Below, piece by piece: positions 8,065-16,462 of a stretch of DNA of 64,000 nt. The DNA is taken from assembly GCF_000241345.1 (NCBI RefSeq), contig NZ_BAED01000071.1, forward strand, positions 61,483 through 125,482, written 5' to 3'. Numbering within the stretch: the stretch's first letter is position 1; every line of letters begins with the position of its first letter. The notes under the pieces are model-generated. The model was given only the letters and a program-made list of their open reading frames with translations, was not told the DNA's origin and searched no databases. A program made the position numbers and the translations under genes. Origin of the DNA: Gordonia amarae NBRC 15530 (GTDB taxonomy: Bacteria > Actinomycetota > Actinomycetes > Mycobacteriales > Mycobacteriaceae).

Positions 8065-9189
8065 ATGGCACACCATGATTCCCCACTCGACGGTTCCCCG
8101 CCAGACAGTTCCCCACTCGACGACTCGGTCCCACGGCGACCGGTTCACGCCACAACCCTGATCACCGCCATTCCGGCGCTGCTCGGATTCGTGCCCGACC
8201 GGTCGTTGATCGTGCTCACCTTCCGCCGCGATCACACGATCATCGCCACCATGCGCTACGATCTTCTGCTCCGGCAGGACGGTCGGCCGTCGACCGAACT
8301 GAGAGCGACGATCGCCGGTATCGGAGAGCTGGGCCGGGAATACGGGGCCGAGGCGGTGGTGGCGGTGATCGCCGATGACAGACACCGGATCGAGGGGCCG
8401 GAATACCGGACGATCCTCGCGCTGTGCGAGCGCGCCTTCGCCTCCTGCGGAGGACTGTCGGCGGGCCTGATCACCGCCCGGATCGCCCAGGGACAACGCT
8501 GGTGGGCCGGGCGTGGCGGCCCGACCGGGACAGGTGTCGCTGCGCCCGTCCAGGTCCCCGCATCCCGGGAAGGACTGGTCGAGGACCCGCACACCTCGCC
8601 GACGGCCGTGCGGGAGGTCGTCACCACCGGCCGCCGCGTGCTGGACTGCCGGGACGAGCTGCGGACCATGCTCGACCCGCTGACCTGTGAATGCCGGTCG
8701 TGTACCGGCCCGGCGGGTTCAGGTGGTGACAGCGCGGCACTGCTGCGGCTCGTGCTGGCACACCTGCGACGTCGAGAGCCACGTCCCGCCGCGATCGGAT
8801 GTGCGGACGCCGCGACGCTGGCCACGGCGCTGACCGACCTCACCGTGCGCGATGCGCTGCTGGCGCTCGCCGTCACCGACCTGCGCGGCGACGCCGAGAC
8901 GTTATGGCGGACATTGGCGCGGCGGCTCAATGGCACCGCCCGAGCCAGCGCCGCGTCGCTACTGGCACACCTGCACTACATCGCAGGCGAAGGCGCCTAC
9001 GCGGCGGTGGCGCTGGACTGCGCGCTCGACGCAGACCCCGACTGGTCGTTCGCCGTCCTGCTGTCCCAGGCACTGCATACCGGTGCGCACCCGGCCATGC
9101 TGTGGGACATTGTCGGTCACTCCTACGAACTCGCCGCCTCGCTCGGCGTCGATCTGCCCCCGCCGACGGCGGCGCAGGTCGGTCGGTGA
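8065..9189 (+). CDS. DUF4192 family protein
   Basis: A 374-residue protein. After a repetitive Ser/Pro/Asp start (SPLDGSPPDSSPLDD), residues about 30-190 carry the DUF4192 signature: LITAIPALLGFVPDRSLIVLTF, then RYDL and VVAVIADDR. The second half is helical and Ala/Leu-rich (EGAYAAVALDCALDADPDWS), a common C-terminus in this actinobacterial family. Function is unknown. CTCGAC CTGC and CECRSC cysteine pairs near residue 210 may bind metal. Start ATG 8065 chosen; the open frame upstream to 7591 overlaps the lipoprotein gene and is not coding. It converges with ideR. Confidence 0.85.
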   Translation: MAHHDSPLDGSPPDSSPLDDSVPRRPVHATTLITAIPALLGFVPDRSLIVLTFRRDHTIIATMRYDLLLRQDGRPSTELRATIAGIGELGREYGAEAVVAVIADDRHRIEGPEYRTILALCERAFASCGGLSAGLITARIAQGQRWWAGRGGPTGTGVAAPVQVPASREGLVEDPHTSPTAVREVVTTGRRVLDCRDELRTMLDPLTCECRSCTGPAGSGGDSAALLRLVLAHLRRREPRPAAIGCADAATLATALTDLTVRDALLALAVTDLRGDAETLWRTLARRLNGTARASAASLLAHLHYIAGEGAYAAVALDCALDADPDWSFAVLLSQALHTGAHPAMLWDIVGHSYELAASLGVDLPPPTAAQVGR

Positions 9190-9215
9190 GCGAGGCGGGA
9201 TGTGCTGTACCGCAG

Positions 9216-9244
9216 CCGATCACCGGTACTCTTGCCGGTATCGG
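9216..9244. terminator. Hairpin between DUF4192 gene and ideR
   Basis: CCGAT-C-ACCGG (9216-9226) pairs with CCGGTATCGG (9235-9244): a 10-bp stem with one bulged base and an 8-nt loop, between two convergent stops. No T-run. Confidence 0.55.
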
Positions 9245-9254
9245 ACCGCGGTGA

Positions 9255-9938
9255 TCAGACCTTTTCGACGAAGATCGAGTGCGCCAGCTCGTGGGACAAC
9301 TCCAGCCCGTCATGGCCGGGGGAGCTGATCACCACCTGCTGGGGGGTCTGGGTCACGGCGACGCGCGCGTTGGGCACCACACCGGCCTCGCGGAGCGTCG
9401 CGATGAGTTCGGGATCGGACTGCGCGTGCTCGGACAGCCGGCGGACGATCACCGCCACCGACTCGCCCTGTGGCAGATCAGAGAGCCGGCTCGCGCCGTC
9501 CTCGGCGGCCGGGACGTCGACGCCGAGCAGTTCCAGGCCGGGGATTGGGTTGCCGTACGGGGACGTGGTGGGGTTGTTGAGGACCGCGAGCAGCCGCCGC
9601 TCGACGTTGTCGCTCATCACATGTTCCCAGCGGCAGGCCTCCTCGTGGACCTCATCCCACGGCAGGCCGATGACGTCCACCAGCAGCCGCTCGGCCAGGC
9701 GGTGCTTGCGCATCACGGCCACGGCCAGGCGACGGCCCTTCTCGGTCAACTGCAGGTGACGGTCGCCCGCCACATGCACGAGTCCGTCACGTTCCATCCG
9801 TGCAACCGTCTGCGAGACCGTCGGTCCGCTCTGCTCGAGCCGCTCGGCGATCCTCGCACGCAGCGGGACGATGCCTTCTTCTTCGAGGTCGTAGATCGTC
9901 CGCAGATACATCTCGGTGGTATCGACAAGATCGTTCAC
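9255..9938 (-). CDS. ideR: Iron-dependent regulator IdeR (DtxR family)
   Basis: A 227-residue DtxR/IdeR repressor that, with Fe2+, blocks siderophore genes and activates iron storage. Order: winged HTH (1-73), metal-binding/dimerisation domain (74-140), SH3-like domain. Numbered from GTG 9938, the metal ligands fall exactly at Met10, His79, Glu83, His98, Cys102, Glu105 and His106, as in IdeR. That is strong evidence for this start over the TTG at 9965. Position near sigB is as in M. tuberculosis, although here the acuC/acetyltransferase pair lies between them. No clear iron box was found in the window. Confidence 0.96.
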   Translation of the reverse strand: MNDLVDTTEMYLRTIYDLEEEGIVPLRARIAERLEQSGPTVSQTVARMERDGLVHVAGDRHLQLTEKGRRLAVAVMRKHRLAERLLVDVIGLPWDEVHEEACRWEHVMSDNVERRLLAVLNNPTTSPYGNPIPGLELLGVDVPAAEDGASRLSDLPQGESVAVIVRRLSEHAQSDPELIATLREAGVVPNARVAVTQTPQQVVISSPGHDGLELSHELAHSIFVEKV

Positions 9939-10098
9939 GTGGCGCAGTCCCTTCGTCTCTGTCAAGGCTACCCTGAGCAGGACCGGAACACCCTTCTCAT
10001 CATCGAGTATTCGCGTGTCTCGCCGGCGATCGGGTGTGTCCGGGCCGCATGCCGCGGAACTGTCGCGGATTCCGTCCGGCGCCCACTAGATTGAAGAT

Positions 10099-11367
10099 GT
10101 GACAAGCGGCACCAACTCAGACCCCAGCGCAGCGGTCATCTGGAGCGAGGATTTTCTCGCTTACAAGTGGGCGTACACGCATCCGATGAACCCGGTCAGG
10201 CTGGCCCTGACCATGTCGCTGGCCCGTGGCCTCGGTGTTCTCGACGGCATCGAGGAGGTTCCGCCCCAGCAGATCGACGATTCGGCGCTGACTGTGATCC
10301 ACGGCCAGGACTACATCGATGCCGTGCGAGCCGTCGGCTCGGGCTCGGCGGCGCTGTCCGGGCAGCTGCTCGAGCGGCTGTTCGGTCTCGGCAGCGCCGA
10401 CAACCCGGTGTTCACCGGCATGCACGAGGCCGGCCGGCTGCTCGTAGGCGGCACTCTGGCAGCGGCGCAGGCGGTGGCCTCCGGATCGGTGCGGCGGGCG
10501 GTGAACATCGGCGGCGGCATGCACCACGCCATGAAGTCGCACGCCGCGGGCTTCTGCATCTACAACGACTGCTCGGTCGCCATCCAGTGGCTGCTCGACA
10601 ACGGCTACGACCGGGTCGCCTATATCGACATCGACGCCCACCATGGTGACGGTGTCGAGACGGCCTTCGCGGCTGATCCGCGGGTGCTGACCATCTCGCT
10701 GCACCAGCATCCGGCCACGCTCTGGCCGGGCACGGGATGGCCCACCGAAATCGGCACCGGCGACGCACAGGGCACCGCGGTCAACCTGGCGCTGATGCCT
10801 GAGGTGAGCGACCGACTGTGGCTGCGGGCCTTCCACGCGGTGGTGCCGTCGCTGCTCGAGCAGTTCCGCCCACAGATCCTGATCACCCAGTGCGGGGCCG
10901 ACAGCCATCGCGCCGATCCGCTGACCGATCTGGCGCTGACCGTCGATGGCCAGCGCGCGGCGATGCAGGCATTGCGCACCTGCGCCGACGCGTACGCCGA
11001 CGGCAACTGGGTCGCGGTCGGCGGTGGCGGCTACGGGGTGGTCAACGTGGTGCCGCGGAGCTGGACACACCTGATCGCCACCGTCCTCGACCGCGACGTC
11101 GACGTGACCACCCCGGTCGGCGACGACTGGTACACCGAGGCCGTGACGGTGGCCACCGAGGTCCACCCCGACTATGCGCGGCCGCCGGAGGAGTCGATGG
11201 GCGACGGCGGCGATGTCGACTATGTCGCCTGGGACGGGGACACCGGTCAGTCGCCGCCGGAGGGAATCACCGAAGTCGCGCAGCGGCAAACCGATCGTGG
11301 GATCCTCGCCACCAGACGTGCTGTTTACCCCCTACATGGACTCGACCCGGAGGACCCGCGTGACTGA
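10099..11367 (+). CDS. acuC: AcuC-type protein deacetylase (class I/II HDAC fold)
   Basis: A 422-residue histone-deacetylase-family enzyme. Zinc site elements: GGGMHHAM (paired histidines at 142-143), DIDAHHGDG (Asp179, His181) and CGADSHRADPL (third ligand), then GGGGY. Such enzymes remove acetyl groups from lysines of acyl-CoA synthetases. The final ~100 residues are a less conserved tail. It overlaps by 8 bp a gene for a GNAT/acyl-CoA-synthetase fusion, so an acetylase and a deacetylase are co-translated, like the B. subtilis acuA/acuC logic. A TAGATT box ends 6 nt before the GTG start, which suggests a leaderless transcript. Confidence 0.92.
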   Translation: MTSGTNSDPSAAVIWSEDFLAYKWAYTHPMNPVRLALTMSLARGLGVLDGIEEVPPQQIDDSALTVIHGQDYIDAVRAVGSGSAALSGQLLERLFGLGSADNPVFTGMHEAGRLLVGGTLAAAQAVASGSVRRAVNIGGGMHHAMKSHAAGFCIYNDCSVAIQWLLDNGYDRVAYIDIDAHHGDGVETAFAADPRVLTISLHQHPATLWPGTGWPTEIGTGDAQGTAVNLALMPEVSDRLWLRAFHAVVPSLLEQFRPQILITQCGADSHRADPLTDLALTVDGQRAAMQALRTCADAYADGNWVAVGGGGYGVVNVVPRSWTHLIATVLDRDVDVTTPVGDDWYTEAVTVATEVHPDYARPPEESMGDGGDVDYVAWDGDTGQSPPEGITEVAQRQTDRGILATRRAVYPLHGLDPEDPRD

Positions 11368-14300
11368 TCAGTCGGCACCCGATCACCGTCAACCCGAGCC
11401 GGCATCAGCCGCCAGCACATCCGAGCCGGAACAGACCCCCGAGAACTCGACTCCCGGGAACTCGACCAGGGACGCCGCGACAGGGCAAGCCCAAGCTCCC
11501 GAATCCCAGGCTTCCGAATCCCGGGCTTCCGAGTCTCAGGGCCCCGAATCCCAAGCCGCCGCGGTCCAGTCGGCAGAGTCCCCGACGGATGTGGCGCAGG
11601 GCGACTCGTCGGGCCGGAGTCCCTGGGACTATCCGCGGCACTGGATCGCCGACGTCCTCGCCTCCGACGGTGGCGTCGTGCATCTGCGCCCGATCGTGCC
11701 CGACGACGCCGACAGGCTTGTCCGGTTCCATGCGGGACTGTCCGAACGCACCCGCTACATGCGGTACTTCGGCCCCACACCGCGCCTTCCCGCGCGCGAG
11801 GTGGCCCGTATGACCACCGTCGACCACCACAATCGGGTGGCGATCGTGGCGGTGCTGGCCGACGACATCATCGCGATGGGTGTCTACGAGGGACTGGCGA
11901 TCGACGGCAGGCCCGACGCCGCGGAGGTCGCGTTCGTGGTGGCCGACGAACATCAGGGCCGCGGTCTGGGGCCGGTGCTGCTCGAACACCTCGCCGGTGC
12001 GGCCGCCGAGAACGGATTTACCAAGTTCGAAGCGGAGGTGCTCAGCGAGAACCCCAATATGGTGGCGGTGTTCCGCGACGCCGGGTACCAGTTGTCGCGC
12101 AGTTTCGACGGCAGCACCGTGCATGTCGAGTTCGAGATCGACCCCACCGACGCGATCTCGTCGGTACGCAACGCCCGCGAACGCGCCTCCGAGGCGCGCA
12201 GTGTCGCCAACCTGCTGCGGCCTATGTCCGTGGCGGTCATCGGCGCCTCGACCGACCCGCGCAAGGTCGGCAACGCGTTGCTGCGCAACATCGTCGCGGC
12301 CGGTTTCGCGGGGCCGGTGTATCCGGTGAACGGGCCGGTCCACAACGACGGGGACGACGAGAGCGGTGACGATAAGGACGGGGACGCGAAAGCGGGGACC
12401 AAGCCGAAGCCGTGGGCGGCGATGATGGGATCGGCCTATACGCCCCCGGCCCGCCGCTCACGTCAACGTCAGCCGTCCGTCAACGGTATCCGCGCGTATC
12501 CGACGGTGCGCGACATTCCCGACCCGGTCGATCTCGCCGTTGTCGCCGTTCCCGCCGCACGGGTCGACGCCGTCCTCGACGACTGCCTCGTCAAGGGTGT
12601 GCGCACCCTCGTCGTGGTCACCTCCGGCTTCGGCGACGCCGGCAGCGAAGGCCTCGAAAGCGAGAACCGGCTGCTGACGCAGGTCCGGGAGCACGGCATG
12701 CGGCTGGTCGGGCCGAACGCGCTCGGCGTGGTCAACAACGACCCGGAGATCGCGCTGAACGCCACCCTCGCGCCGCGGATCCCGCAACCGGGCCGCGTCG
12801 GGTTCTTCTGCCAGTCCGGTGCGCTCGGCATCACCATCCTCGACACCGCGGCCCAGCGGCAGATCGGGCTGTCGACGTTCGTCTCGGCCGGTAACCGCGC
12901 CGACGTGTCGGGCAACGACCTGCTGCAGTACTGGGACTCCGATACCGCCACCGATGTGGTGCTGCTGTATCTGGAGAGCTTCGGTAACCCGCGCAAGTTC
13001 TCGCGCATCGCGCGGCGGGTATCGCAATCCAAGCCGATCGTGGCGGTCAAGCGCCGCAACAACGCCATGTCACCGGTGCGTGCGGCCCGCACGCAGGCCG
13101 GCCGCATCGACGACGAGATCGCGCAGATGGTGCTCGAACAGGCGGGCGTGGTGCGAGTCGACACGCTCGACGAACTCTTCGACTGCGGTTCGGTGTTCGC
13201 GTTCCAGCCGCTGCCGAGGGGACCACGGACCCGGATCATCGGCAATTCGTCGGTCCTGGGCAGCCTCGCGGCCGAGACCGCGCGGGCGCTGGGCCTGGAG
13301 GTCACCGACACCGTCGACCTGGGCGCGGGCGCGTCCGAAGACGCGTTCGAGGACGCGGTCACCGAGGCGATGACCGACCCCGGTGTCGACTCGGTCCTGG
13401 TGGTGTTCGTGCCCCCGGTGGCCGTGGACGCGGACTGGCACGCCCGGGCGCTGATGGCCGCAGCCGGCACCCCCGGTGCGGATGCGCCCAAACCGATCGT
13501 GTCGACGTTCCTGGCTGTCGAGGGTGTGCCGCCGGGCCTGACGAAACCGGGACCGGACGGGTTGCCGGCGTTCGGGTCCATCCCGTCGTATCCGAGCCCC
13601 GAACGGGCGGCGACGGCGCTGGCGCGGGCCTGGCAGTACGCCAATTGGCGGGAACGGCCCGAGGTCGACCCCGTCCGGGCGGACGGGATCGATCACGAAG
13701 GCGCCCGCACCCTGGTCCGCGAGGCACTCGCCGACCTGCCTGAGGCCGGTGCCGGCGAAGCGCCCACCGTGCGGCTCGATCCCATTGCCTCGCAGCAGCT
13801 TCTGGAGAAGTATGGCATTCACGTGGTGCCGTTCCGGGAGGTCCGCACGATGCACGAGGCCTCGGCAGCCGCCCGGGAACTGGGTTTCCCGGTGGCGGTG
13901 AAGGCGACGTCATCGTCGTGGCGGGGCCGGCTGGACCGGGAGGGTGCGCGCCTGGACCTGCCCGACGCCACCGCCGTGATCACCGCGTTCACCGAACTGT
14001 CGGCGCTCACGGGCGACGCGGTGCTGCACGTGCAGAAGATGGCACCCAAAGGTATCGGAACGGTCATCGAGATCCGTGATGATCGCTCGTTCGGTTCGAT
14101 CATCTCCTACGGTTTGTCGGGCCGGACGTTCGAACTGCTCGGCGACCGCGGCTACCGTGCAATGCCGTTGACCGAGTACGACGCGAGGGAGTTGCTCCTG
14201 GAACCGCGGTCGTCGGCGCTGGTGCACGGCGAGGGCGATGGGAGTGGCGTGGATACGGCCGCACTCGCCGACCTGCTGGTGCGGGTGTCAGCGCTCGGTG

Positions 14301-14434
14301 AGGACAACGCGGAGATCCGGAGCCTGGCCATCGATCCGATCCTGGTGTCGCCGGAGGGTGCGGCCGTATTGTCGGCGGAGGTGGTGCTCGGTCCGGTGCC
14401 GACCCGCGCCGACAGCGGTCCCCGCAGGCTGTAG
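11360..14434 (+). CDS. GNAT acetyltransferase fused to NDP-forming acyl-CoA synthetase domain (Pat-like)
   Basis: A 1024-residue fusion. Residues 1-100 are disordered and repeat-rich. A GNAT domain spans about 105-260, with the acetyl-CoA loop HQGRGLG near 197. A CoA-binding domain begins near 290 (MSVAVIGASTDPRKVGN), followed by succinyl-CoA-synthetase-like domains and a C-terminal ATP-grasp domain (about 800-1010). This is the architecture of Pat-type protein lysine acetyltransferases, with GNAT at the N-terminus. An Asp/Lys-rich insert interrupts the CoA-binding domain near 325-350. Start GTG 11360 has GGAGG 6 nt upstream and overlaps acuC. Likely role: acetylation of metabolic enzymes such as acetyl-CoA synthetase. 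An active NDP-forming acyl-CoA ligase cannot be excluded. Confidence 0.92.
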   Translation: MTDQSAPDHRQPEPASAASTSEPEQTPENSTPGNSTRDAATGQAQAPESQASESRASESQGPESQAAAVQSAESPTDVAQGDSSGRSPWDYPRHWIADVLASDGGVVHLRPIVPDDADRLVRFHAGLSERTRYMRYFGPTPRLPAREVARMTTVDHHNRVAIVAVLADDIIAMGVYEGLAIDGRPDAAEVAFVVADEHQGRGLGPVLLEHLAGAAAENGFTKFEAEVLSENPNMVAVFRDAGYQLSRSFDGSTVHVEFEIDPTDAISSVRNARERASEARSVANLLRPMSVAVIGASTDPRKVGNALLRNIVAAGFAGPVYPVNGPVHNDGDDESGDDKDGDAKAGTKPKPWAAMMGSAYTPPARRSRQRQPSVNGIRAYPTVRDIPDPVDLAVVAVPAARVDAVLDDCLVKGVRTLVVVTSGFGDAGSEGLESENRLLTQVREHGMRLVGPNALGVVNNDPEIALNATLAPRIPQPGRVGFFCQSGALGITILDTAAQRQIGLSTFVSAGNRADVSGNDLLQYWDSDTATDVVLLYLESFGNPRKFSRIARRVSQSKPIVAVKRRNNAMSPVRAARTQAGRIDDEIAQMVLEQAGVVRVDTLDELFDCGSVFAFQPLPRGPRTRIIGNSSVLGSLAAETARALGLEVTDTVDLGAGASEDAFEDAVTEAMTDPGVDSVLVVFVPPVAVDADWHARALMAAAGTPGADAPKPIVSTFLAVEGVPPGLTKPGPDGLPAFGSIPSYPSPERAATALARAWQYANWRERPEVDPVRADGIDHEGARTLVREALADLPEAGAGEAPTVRLDPIASQQLLEKYGIHVVPFREVRTMHEASAAARELGFPVAVKATSSSWRGRLDREGARLDLPDATAVITAFTELSALTGDAVLHVQKMAPKGIGTVIEIRDDRSFGSIISYGLSGRTFELLGDRGYRAMPLTEYDARELLLEPRSSALVHGEGDGSGVDTAALADLLVRVSALGEDNAEIRSLAIDPILVSPEGAAVLSAEVVLGPVPTRADSGPRRL
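11495..11554 (+). repeat. Four 15-bp tandem repeats in frame
   Basis: Units at 11495, 11510, 11525 and 11540 follow GCTTCCGAATCCCRG with a few changes. They encode APESQ, ASESR, ASESQ and GPESQ in the disordered N-terminus of the acetyltransferase fusion. Copy number could change without frameshift. Confidence 0.85.
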
Positions 14435-14468
14435 CCGGGTCGGCACCGGGCTTGTGCCCGAGATGTCA

Positions 14469-14505
14469 CGAGCCGCCACAGGGCTCTGGGCCCCGTGGCG
14501 GCTCG
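14469..14505. terminator. Bidirectional hairpin terminator between the acetyltransferase and sigB
   Basis: CGAGCCGCCAC (14469-14479) pairs perfectly with GTGGCGGCTCG (14495-14505), with an inner GGG/CCC. It sits between convergent stops. There is no T-run, as is common in high-GC actinomycetes. Confidence 0.75.
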
Positions 14506-14530
14506 GATCGAAAAAGGCGTACTCCGCTGC

Positions 14531-15529
14531 TCAGCTCGCGTAGGCGCGGAGCCGTTCGGCGCGGTCTCCGTGACGCAGCTTGCCCATCACCTCGCGTTCG
14601 ATCTGCCGGACACGTTCCCGGGACAGACCGAAGGCACGCCCGATCTGGTCGAGGGTGCGGGGCTGACCGTCGTCGAGGCCGTAGCGCATGCGGATGACCT
14701 GCTGTTCGCGCTCGTCGAGGGTGGCGAGCACAGCCCGGATATCCGAATGCAGCAGGCCCGAGATGACCACGTTCTCCGCCGACGTTGCCTCGGCGTCCTC
14801 GATGAAGTCACCGAGCGGTGCCTCCTCGTCGTTGCCGACGGGCATGTCCAGGCTCACAGGGTCGCGGCTGTGATCGAGCAGATCGGCGATCTTCTCCTCG
14901 GGGATGCCCGACTCGTTGGAGATCTCGGCGTCGGTGGCCTCCCGGCCGAGCTGCTGATGCAGTTCGCGCTTGATACGGGCGATCTTGTTGACCTGCTCGA
15001 CGAGGTGGACGGGGAGGCGGATGGTGCGGCTCTGATCGGCCATGCCGCGGGTGATGGCCTGCCGGATCCACCAGGTGGCGTAGGTGGAGAACTTGAAGCC
15101 CTTGGCGTAGTCGAACTTCTCCATCGCCCGGATCAGGCCCAGGTTGCCCTCCTGGATCAGGTCCAGCAGGGGCATGCCGCGGCCGGTGTAGCGCTTGGCC
15201 AGCGATACCACCAGCCGCAGATTGGCCTCCAGCAGATGCGAGCGAGCGATCTCGCCCTCACGGACGATGATGGCCAGATCCCGCTTCTTTGCGGCGGTCA
15301 TGCGCTTGCCGCTGTCGAGGAGATGGCGGGCGTACAGGCCGACCTCGATCTGCTTGGCGAGTTCGACTTCCTGCTCGGCGTTCAGCAGGGCGGTGCGCCC
15401 GATTCCGTTGAGGTAGACCCGGACGAGGTCGGCGGCGGGGGATTGCGCATCCAGATCCTGCTCGGTCATCTGCGGGCGCGTGCTGGGGGTGGTGGCGACT
15501 TCCGGGCGTGCAATTGTCGAGCGTGACAT
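14531..15529 (-). CDS. sigB: Principal-like sigma factor SigB
   Basis: A 332-residue group 2 sigma-70 factor. Region 1.2 begins at DLVRVYLNGIGRTALL. Region 2 contains DLIQEGNLGLIRAMEKFDY and TYATWWIRQAITR, and region 4 contains RERVRQIEREVMGKLRH. It lacks the long basic/acidic N-terminus of SigA and is smaller, matching mycobacterial SigB, a general stress and stationary-phase sigma. The ATG at 15529 follows AGGAGG by 5 nt and is preferred to an in-frame start at 15583. The upstream ECF-type promoter (15564-15590) fits SigE/SigH control. Confidence 0.95.
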   Translation of the reverse strand: MSRSTIARPEVATTPSTRPQMTEQDLDAQSPAADLVRVYLNGIGRTALLNAEQEVELAKQIEVGLYARHLLDSGKRMTAAKKRDLAIIVREGEIARSHLLEANLRLVVSLAKRYTGRGMPLLDLIQEGNLGLIRAMEKFDYAKGFKFSTYATWWIRQAITRGMADQSRTIRLPVHLVEQVNKIARIKRELHQQLGREATDAEISNESGIPEEKIADLLDHSRDPVSLDMPVGNDEEAPLGDFIEDAEATSAENVVISGLLHSDIRAVLATLDEREQQVIRMRYGLDDGQPRTLDQIGRAFGLSRERVRQIEREVMGKLRHGDRAERLRAYAS

Positions 15530-15563
15530 TCGGCCTCCTGAATCGAGTGCGTTCACAGGATTC

Positions 15564-15590
15564 AACGGACCCGGCGGCCGCAAAGTTCCC
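15564..15590 (-). promoter_or_regulatory. ECF-sigma-type promoter of sigB
   Basis: On the minus strand GGGAAC (15590-15585) is followed after 17 nt by CGTT (15567-15564). This matches the GGGAAC-N16-18-CGTT consensus of SigE/SigH-class ECF sigmas, which transcribe sigB in M. tuberculosis. It lies about 35 nt before the sigB start. The match is seen in sequence; use by a particular sigma is inferred. Confidence 0.65.
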
Positions 15591-15674
15591 GGGACCTCCC
15601 GATCGGTGAAACCCGGAGAAGCGCTGTGACCTGCTCCGATGGAAGGTCGTCAGGGGTGATCGGCTGAGAAGTTG

Positions 15675-16061
15675 CTAAGAGTCGCCGCGCGGGGAACCGT
15701 CGACGACGGTGCCCTCGACGGTGGTGTTCCCGATCGCCCGGCCGGTGGTCTCGATCGGCAGAGGACCGGTCACGTGGTGTTCGGCGCCGTAGCGATACTG
15801 CGGTTCCTCGCCGCGTTTACGGGCCGGACGGTCGTTGGCTATCAGCACCGCCACCCATGGCAGGGGAATGGACAGCACGACGATGCCCAGCGCGAGCAGG
15901 CCCGAGCCGGTGACGCTGTAGGCGATGGCCGCCAGGATCAGCGCCGGGGCCCGGAACGCCATCAGCGTCAGATATTTACGCACCCGGGCGCGGTGCTGTG
16001 CCTCGAACGATTCCTCTGCGTCGGTGATCAGGAACGCGTCGGCGGATCGTTGGTTGCCCAT
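15675..16061 (-). CDS. DUF3099 membrane protein
   Basis: A 128-residue protein with two hydrophobic segments (about residues 33-50 and 52-72, ALGIVVLSIPLPWVAVLIA), a basic DRPARKR patch and a soluble C-terminal tail. The N-terminal DAFLITDAEES start is typical of the DUF3099 family that neighbours sigB in mycobacteria. Function is unknown. It lies upstream of sigB on the same strand with a 145-bp gap containing sigB's own promoter, so co-transcription is possible but not needed. Confidence 0.88.
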   Translation of the reverse strand: MGNQRSADAFLITDAEESFEAQHRARVRKYLTLMAFRAPALILAAIAYSVTGSGLLALGIVVLSIPLPWVAVLIANDRPARKRGEEPQYRYGAEHHVTGPLPIETTGRAIGNTTVEGTVVDGSPRGDS

Positions 16062-16177
16062 ACCTCCACTGTCCGCGCATTTGATCGCGGTCGCAAGCCG
16101 GTGCCGGCCGCTTCCCTACCCCCACGGCAGAGGCGCTCACCTATCCCAGTCGGAGCCGCGCACCTATCATGGTGCGC

Positions 16178-16435
16178 ATGGGAACGCAGACTATCGACCG
16201 CCCCGATGTCGACATCAAGGAACGCCCGGATACCGACGCCACCGACCGGGGTGATGACGATACCCCGAAGTTCTTCCACTACGTGAAGAAGAACAAGATC
16301 GCTGAGAGCGCGGTCATGGGCAACCATGTGGTGGCGCTGTGCGGGGAGACCTTCCCGGTGACCCGGTCACCCAAGCCAGGGTCACCTGTATGCCCCAAGT
16401 GCAAGAAGATCTACAACCGGATGCGCAAGGAGTAG
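16178..16435 (+). CDS. DUF3039 small zinc-ribbon protein
   Basis: An 85-residue protein with one cysteine in VVALCGETF and a CPKC pair in PVCPKCKKIYN, a probable zinc ribbon; the family is DUF3039 (Rv2708c-like). The conserved FHYVKKNKIAESAVMG block precedes it. Role unknown, possibly nucleic-acid contact. Start ATG 16178 is chosen because a TATCAT -10 box (16165-16170) ends 7 nt before it, implying a leaderless mRNA; the upstream ATG at 16169 overlaps that box. It is divergent from DUF3099. Confidence 0.88.
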   Translation: MGTQTIDRPDVDIKERPDTDATDRGDDDTPKFFHYVKKNKIAESAVMGNHVVALCGETFPVTRSPKPGSPVCPKCKKIYNRMRKE

Positions 16436-16437
16436 CG

Positions 16438-16454
16438 ACCCCGGTCACCGGGGT
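16438..16454. terminator. Short hairpin between convergent genes
   Basis: ACCCCGG (16438-16444), loop TCA, CCGGGGT (16448-16454): a perfect 7-bp stem between the DUF3039 and YihY stops. No T-run. Confidence 0.5.
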
Positions 16455-16462
16455 GTGCGTGG

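Noticed and set aside
9255..9965. TTG start of IdeR at 9965
   Set aside because: Numbering from GTG 9938 places all metal ligands exactly as in IdeR.
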